Part shown: piece after piece, positions 15,207 through 18,465 of the stretch
Numbering within the stretch: position 1 is the first letter of the stretch
Layout of the letters: each line of letters starts with the position of its first letter
Assembly: GCA_027577415.1 (NCBI GenBank)
Contig: JANBQS010000421.1
Coordinates: 1 to 18,465, forward strand
Direction: 5' to 3'
Source of the DNA: Coemansia sp. RSA 922
Lineage: Eukaryota; Kickxellomycota; Kickxellomycetes; Kickxellales; Kickxellaceae
Length of the DNA: 18,465 bases
The notes under the pieces: generated by a model
What the model was told of the DNA's origin: nothing
Databases searched by the model: none
The model's input: the letters and a program-made list of their open reading frames with translations, nothing else
Made by a program: the position numbers and the translations under genes

Positions 15207-16181
15207 TTATTTCCACTTGTCCGTCCAATCGTTATATGGCGCATAGTTGGAAGGGTCTTCAATGCGAAGCGACATGGTATGCAGCGCTGACCGAGATAAA
15301 TGCTGACCACCCATTTGCTGGCTGCAGTGCATGGCAATAGGCGGTGGTGAAATGCTGAATGCTAGTGAATGGCCGGTCATAGCCATGTCAGCCAAGATAT
15401 AGTCTAAATCGTGTGCGCCGCTTGTCATTATGTGCTCCAGGCGCTGGTGTAGCCTTTGTGCCATGAGCCCGCTTACTGCATATGCATGACTGACTCCTCT
15501 TGGATACGTGGGACGAAATACCTGCGTTTTCCGACTCAAAAACTCTTTTTTGGTCCAGGATCGTTGCTGTACAAGCGACGAATCGGCGCTTGCTAGTGGC
15601 TGTTTCAACACGGCGCTTACATCCCTTGCACCAGGCTCTGAGATATCTGAGTACATCTGCCCAAGAAACAAAATGTCGTATTGCCGTGCTATGGTGTTGC
15701 CCATGGCGTTGGCCAAGCGCATCTTGAGATCAACCTCGACGTCTACCTGGCTGCTGAGAATCAATGCCGACTGAACGTTGTTGGAAACCATGTCTGCATA
15801 AATACGACGGTGTGTGTTGAGCTCTGCTGTACTGGAGGCGTTGGTCATGAATCCACGCTGCCTAGGCAATGCTGCGGCTTTCTCAGATTTTGTGACGTTA
15901 AAGAAGCGAATGTCGATGCCCAGTAGTTTTGCAATAGCCTCGAGATTCTCTTTGTGGCCAGCAGTGCGATGTGTTTGGCCCAAACTGTCACTAATGTCGT
16001 CGTATGTAGCGTACACTCGTTGGAATCCCAGTGTATTGTTTAGGGCGTCCATATACGCGCCAGTGCTAGCTGGCTGTAAATATGACGGATGTCTGGCACT
16101 GGAAAGCACAAACAACAGCCCCATGATTGCCACAGCGCCGACCACGAGCATTTTAGGCGAGTAGTGAGTGTGCGATTCCAT
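15207..16181 (-). CDS. Type II membrane protein, glycosyltransferase family 25-like, active site degenerate
   Basis: A 324-residue protein. Residues 1-10 are polar and 11-28 form one hydrophobic segment, the layout of a Golgi type II glycosyltransferase. Residues 52-66 (GFQRVYATYDDISDS), 75-95 (ENLEAIAKLLGIDIRFFNV) and 117-142 (ending ALIL) follow the GT25 plan: strand, R/N-x-L helix, then H-R-x-Y helix and LIL strand. YDILFLGQ (168-175) and GVSHAYAVSG (229-238) with HDLDYILADM (257-266) continue it. In active members LIL is followed by E-D-D, which binds metal and sugar nucleotide; here it reads LILSSQVDVEVD, so that motif is missing. Either catalysis differs or activity is lost. The assignment rests on pattern only. 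ATG 16181 precedes the membrane anchor. Confidence 0.55.
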   Translation of the reverse strand: MESHTHYSPKMLVVGAVAIMGLLFVLSSARHPSYLQPASTGAYMDALNNTLGFQRVYATYDDISDSLGQTHRTAGHKENLEAIAKLLGIDIRFFNVTKSEKAAALPRQRGFMTNASSTAELNTHRRIYADMVSNNVQSALILSSQVDVEVDLKMRLANAMGNTIARQYDILFLGQMYSDISEPGARDVSAVLKQPLASADSSLVQQRSWTKKEFLSRKTQVFRPTYPRGVSHAYAVSGLMAQRLHQRLEHIMTSGAHDLDYILADMAMTGHSLAFSISPPPIAMHCSQQMGGQHLSRSALHTMSLRIEDPSNYAPYNDWTDKWK

Positions 16182-16406
16182 TTCTTCGACAGCTTAGGCA
16201 AAAATGCAGACGAATATATCGAGAGTAATTGATAAAACTCTAAAGTAAAGTATATCAAAGGTCTACGCCTTAATCTCGGCCGCTACCTCCTTCTCCACAC
16301 ACAAATGCGCTATCCAAGCTAGGCAGGCAAAAATTGCGGGGGAAGATAGAACGAATTGGCCATGCTCACTCCGCGTCTTATTTTTTTTTTTTGGTGAGAC
16401 ATGTAT
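16182..16406. other. Short intergenic region
   Basis: It separates the GT25-like start from the GatC stop, both on the minus strand. A run of 13 T on the plus strand at 16380-16392 lies just beyond the GatC stop codon. No gene seen. Confidence 0.4.
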
Positions 16407-16898
16407 TTAATCCTCTACAACGAAATATGGCCCGCTTATTTGCGCGGCAGCCTTTAAGGCATTAGCTCCCAAGTGCGTTTTTCTGTCAGTCTCTACTTGC
16501 AACCCTGCGTCTGGCGAGTCAGCCGTAAAGAGCACCGGCTCTGAAATGCGAGCCAGCGGCTCTACCAGCGAGAGATCCTCTGATTCGCTCACTACGCGTA
16601 GATGACTCAAAAAGTCTCGAAGCTGGTTAATGTCAGTCAGTACTTGAGCATAGTCCTGTGGGTTGGTTGCTGGATCGGGCATATGAAGCCCGGCAAGGTT
16701 ATACAAGTGCTGAATTTCTTTGCTGCCAAGTGCCTGCTCTGCTTCAGGCAAATGTGAGATGCTTGCTGGTCTCTGCAAAAGGACGCCTACAGACCAACTA
16801 GGCTGTGAGAGCGGGAACTCTGCCAACAGCGCTCGTGACAGAGTCAAGCTTCGCATATTAGCTTTGACTTGCATAGCGACTCGGCGAAGCATCATCAT
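16407..16898 (-). CDS. Glutamyl-tRNA(Gln) amidotransferase subunit C-like, probably mitochondrial
   Basis: A 163-residue protein. The first about 45 residues are rich in Arg, Ser and Leu, nearly without acidic residues, and look like a mitochondrial presequence. Residues about 55-163 follow GatC: a helix with LYNLAGLHMPD (65-75), a second helix Y-x-x-VLTDINQLRDFL (83-97), the VEPL segment (112-115) and the C-terminal NALKAAAQISGPYFVVED, matching the family ending in which NAP...GYFVVP is usual. GatC stabilises the GatA-GatB enzyme that amidates Glu-tRNA(Gln) in mitochondria. The start is one of three consecutive ATGs (16898, 16895, 16892). Sequence similarity is modest. Confidence 0.75.
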   Translation of the reverse strand: MMMLRRVAMQVKANMRSLTLSRALLAEFPLSQPSWSVGVLLQRPASISHLPEAEQALGSKEIQHLYNLAGLHMPDPATNPQDYAQVLTDINQLRDFLSHLRVVSESEDLSLVEPLARISEPVLFTADSPDAGLQVETDRKTHLGANALKAAAQISGPYFVVED

Positions 16899-16929
16899 TA
16901 TCGATCTTTATAAACGCAGAATATAAATG

Positions 16930-16968
16930 CTAAAAAAAAAAAAAAAAATTAATTGAGAGAAAACTTAC
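16930..16968 (-). other. Candidate 5' UTR intron of the GatC gene
   Basis: On the minus strand GTAAGT (16968-16963) leads through a run of about 17 T to AG at 16931-16930, a 39-bp unit with a perfect donor and strong pyrimidine tract, 32 bp before the GatC ATG. No upstream ATG continues in frame through it, so it would be noncoding. It may be chance. Confidence 0.25.
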
Positions 16969-17120
16969 CAATGCCTAGTGCCTGTCATCCATTTATTTTT
17001 GGCCAACAACGCTCAAGTATGGTTTGCCAGTTGGCTGGATTGCGAGATGTAGCAAAAAAAACACCAAGCACTATTAACTAAAAAAGAGTATATGTACGAA
17101 AATATGCGCAAAAGGAATAG

Positions 17121-17885
17121 TTATTGTTTGGAGTTGACTGGCGAGGCTTGTTGCCGGTTTGGATAGAGTATGCCATTTCCCGACTTGTCAGGCTGAAAAG
17201 AAACGATCGATGAAGAGTCCAGAACCAACGCATTAGCCCACAGCACGGCGACGCCATCACCAGTATACTGGGGCTCACGAGAAGAAACAACGCTAGTACT
17301 GATTGAGCTGGAAAATATATCAGGAACGACTATTTGAACCTTCTCGGTCGACCTTGTCTTCCGTGGTACTCGGTTATTCATTAGATCTAGCTGACTCTGC
17401 ATCTTGCGAGACATGGTCTTGTATCTATTCTTTTGTGATTCAGAAAAGTTGTTCCATTTCGTGCTAATGTCCATATTAATCTTGTTGGCAGTTCTCTTCG
17501 TGCCCTTTAGAGACTTTATCACGCTCAAGCGGAATAGCATAAAAGCGTTGGGCGCCTTGGTCTTTAGTTTGCCGTCGGATTTCTGGTACAATAGCTTGTT
17601 GGCTTCGTCGATATGTGGCGAGTAAAGAGCTGGTGTTGTAACCGAGTCAACTAGTGCTGGAGAGTTTGTTGGCGCAAATGTGGTTTGACTGTGACATGGC
17701 TGTATGTGATGCGTGCCCCAGTAAGTAGGTGTAGAAAACTCATGGGCTGTCGGTGAGCTGATGTGCGAGAGGGGAGTAGATGTGCTGTCATTATCTAACG
17801 GCAATGCAGGAAACATAGTGGGGGTATGGTGGGTGTTTGCCTCCAAGGACATGCTAGCAAAATAAGAGCGTGCAAATGAATCCAT
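17121..17885 (-). CDS. HMG-box transcription factor of the fungal mating-type kind
   Basis: A 254-residue protein with one HMG box at about 107-172: K-T-K-A-P-N-A-F-M-L-F-R (108-119) is the usual start of a sequence-specific MATA-type box. It is followed by W144, a conserved core Trp, F147, and Y155-K-x-M with basic residues. The N-terminal 100 residues are Ser/Thr/Pro-rich and low in complexity, as is typical of activation regions. A basic patch R-V-P-R-K-T-R (172-178) after the box could be a nuclear localisation signal. ATG 17885 is the first ATG; the frame extends to a GTG at 17927 only. Such proteins bind the DNA minor groove and include mating-type regulators and Ste11-like factors. Which one this is cannot be told. 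Confidence 0.85.
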   Translation of the reverse strand: MDSFARSYFASMSLEANTHHTPTMFPALPLDNDSTSTPLSHISSPTAHEFSTPTYWGTHHIQPCHSQTTFAPTNSPALVDSVTTPALYSPHIDEANKLLYQKSDGKLKTKAPNAFMLFRLSVIKSLKGTKRTANKINMDISTKWNNFSESQKNRYKTMSRKMQSQLDLMNNRVPRKTRSTEKVQIVVPDIFSSSISTSVVSSREPQYTGDGVAVLWANALVLDSSSIVSFQPDKSGNGILYPNRQQASPVNSKQ

Positions 17886-18465
17886 AACAAGAGATATGAA
17901 ATGTAGATTAGAAGGAATAAGGCACACGCGAGTAGACTATTAAAACAAATTGGGCTCTGAGAAACAGAGGCCATTTATAGCTTTCTCAATGGCGTAAGGT
18001 AGGCAAACCTGCTAGCATCTTTCTATTGTGTCCCTTTCGTGGTTCAGTGATAGATACTTTTCTGAAAAGGACACTATCTCTCAGTCAAAAAAGAAAACAA
18101 GAACAAATAGGCGTACTTTTATATCCGCTCCAGGCGTGAGATAGACCGCCTGCGTGTTCCATAGAAGATATTTTCTTCTCTCAAACTGACAGCTTTGCAG
18201 CAATCGTCTGTGCACCCGCTGTGCCAGTGATATCTCAATAATCGGATGCATAAAACACACAGCCAATCCTACTTGCCTGCTGAGGGTGCCATGTACGAGC
18301 TCATTTGGGCTTGTAAAACTCAAGCATACAATTGTGCATACGCCCAACCTCAATTGAAAGTACCTGTGACGTATTGATGAATGTTTACAAGGATGTAAAT
18401 CGGAATCGGATTGAACACAATTGCAAGCAAAGTAGCCGTCCTAAAAAGGCAACTTTCGACCTTCC
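17886..18465. other. Upstream region of the HMG-box gene, no gene seen
   Basis: About 580 bp to the right edge. On the minus strand a 90-codon frame (18353-18081) begins only with TTG and matches nothing I know, so I do not call it. TATAAATGG occurs on the minus strand at about 17980-17972, some 90 bp before the HMG start, and is a plausible TATA box for that gene. Confidence 0.4.

Noticed and set aside
16972..17095. 36-codon plus-strand mini-ORF and an overlapping minus-strand frame between GatC and the HMG gene
   Set aside because: I tried both as small proteins or as an upstream GatC exon. The minus-strand frames hit stops before or just after the candidate splice site, and nothing matched a known family.
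18081..18353. 90-codon minus-strand frame near the right edge
   Set aside because: It starts only with TTG, has no recognisable motif and ends in a poly-Phe stretch from a T run.
1..18465. tRNA, rRNA, transposon, CRISPR and telomere signals
   Set aside because: I looked for A/B boxes, terminal inverted repeats, transposase or reverse-transcriptase motifs, regular spacer arrays and TTAGGG runs and found none convincing. The direct repeats are explained by segmental duplication.

Overview
The window looks like nuclear DNA of a fungus. It encodes a Lag1-type ceramide synthase, a Ypc1/ACER-type alkaline ceramidase, the tRNA deaminase subunit Tad2, an F-box/WD40/UIM protein resembling yeast Ufo1, a mitochondrial GatC-type subunit and an HMG-box protein of the fungal mating-type kind. 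The genes are uninterrupted ORFs in the standard code, with pyrimidine-rich leaders and TATA boxes. This intron-poor style fits some early-diverging fungi (perhaps a Kickxellomycotina-like lineage), but the genus cannot be fixed from sequence alone. I saw no tRNA, rRNA, transposase or CRISPR.

Layout. Positions 1-2096 hold no convincing gene; the left edge looks like the ATG-free leader of a minus-strand gene that starts outside the window. At 2097-2819 there is a secreted Gln/Pro-rich protein with four CX7C repeats. Next comes a lineage-specific small-protein family, here called P1 to P4, all on the plus strand: P1 (3566-3943) and P2 (4893-5252) in a left cluster, P3 (12933-13337) and P4 (14375-14791) in a right cluster. 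Between the clusters lies a block of conserved genes: TAD2 (+), ceramide synthase (-), F-box/WD40/UIM protein (-), HIT protein (+) and alkaline ceramidase (+). Right of the second cluster are a GT25-like type II membrane protein (-), GatC (-) and the HMG-box gene (-).

The most interesting part is the P family. All four proteins keep Cys7, Tyr32, Ala35 and Ala36 at identical positions, and share two hydrophobic strand motifs (LFIVN-like and FFVFA-like). All four genes have a TATA box 102-116 bp before the ATG. Three of them also share an upstream TTGKTCAGTYGT element exactly 45 bp before the TATA box. P2 and P3 align over 119 codons without a gap and differ at 36 nucleotides in 28 codons, and every changed codon changes the amino acid. 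Most of the change falls in residues 8-22. P1 and P4 have well conserved upstream flanks (about 700 bp) but strongly diverged coding regions. This is the pattern of a co-regulated, duplicated, fast-diversifying family of unknown function. P2 has also lost its C-terminal tail to a stop codon.

The conserved genes do not form an operon. Ceramide synthase and alkaline ceramidase catalyse opposing steps of sphingolipid metabolism and sit about 4 kb apart. The HMG-box gene raises the possibility that the region is near a mating-type locus, but its neighbours here are not the classical Mucorales sex-locus flanks.
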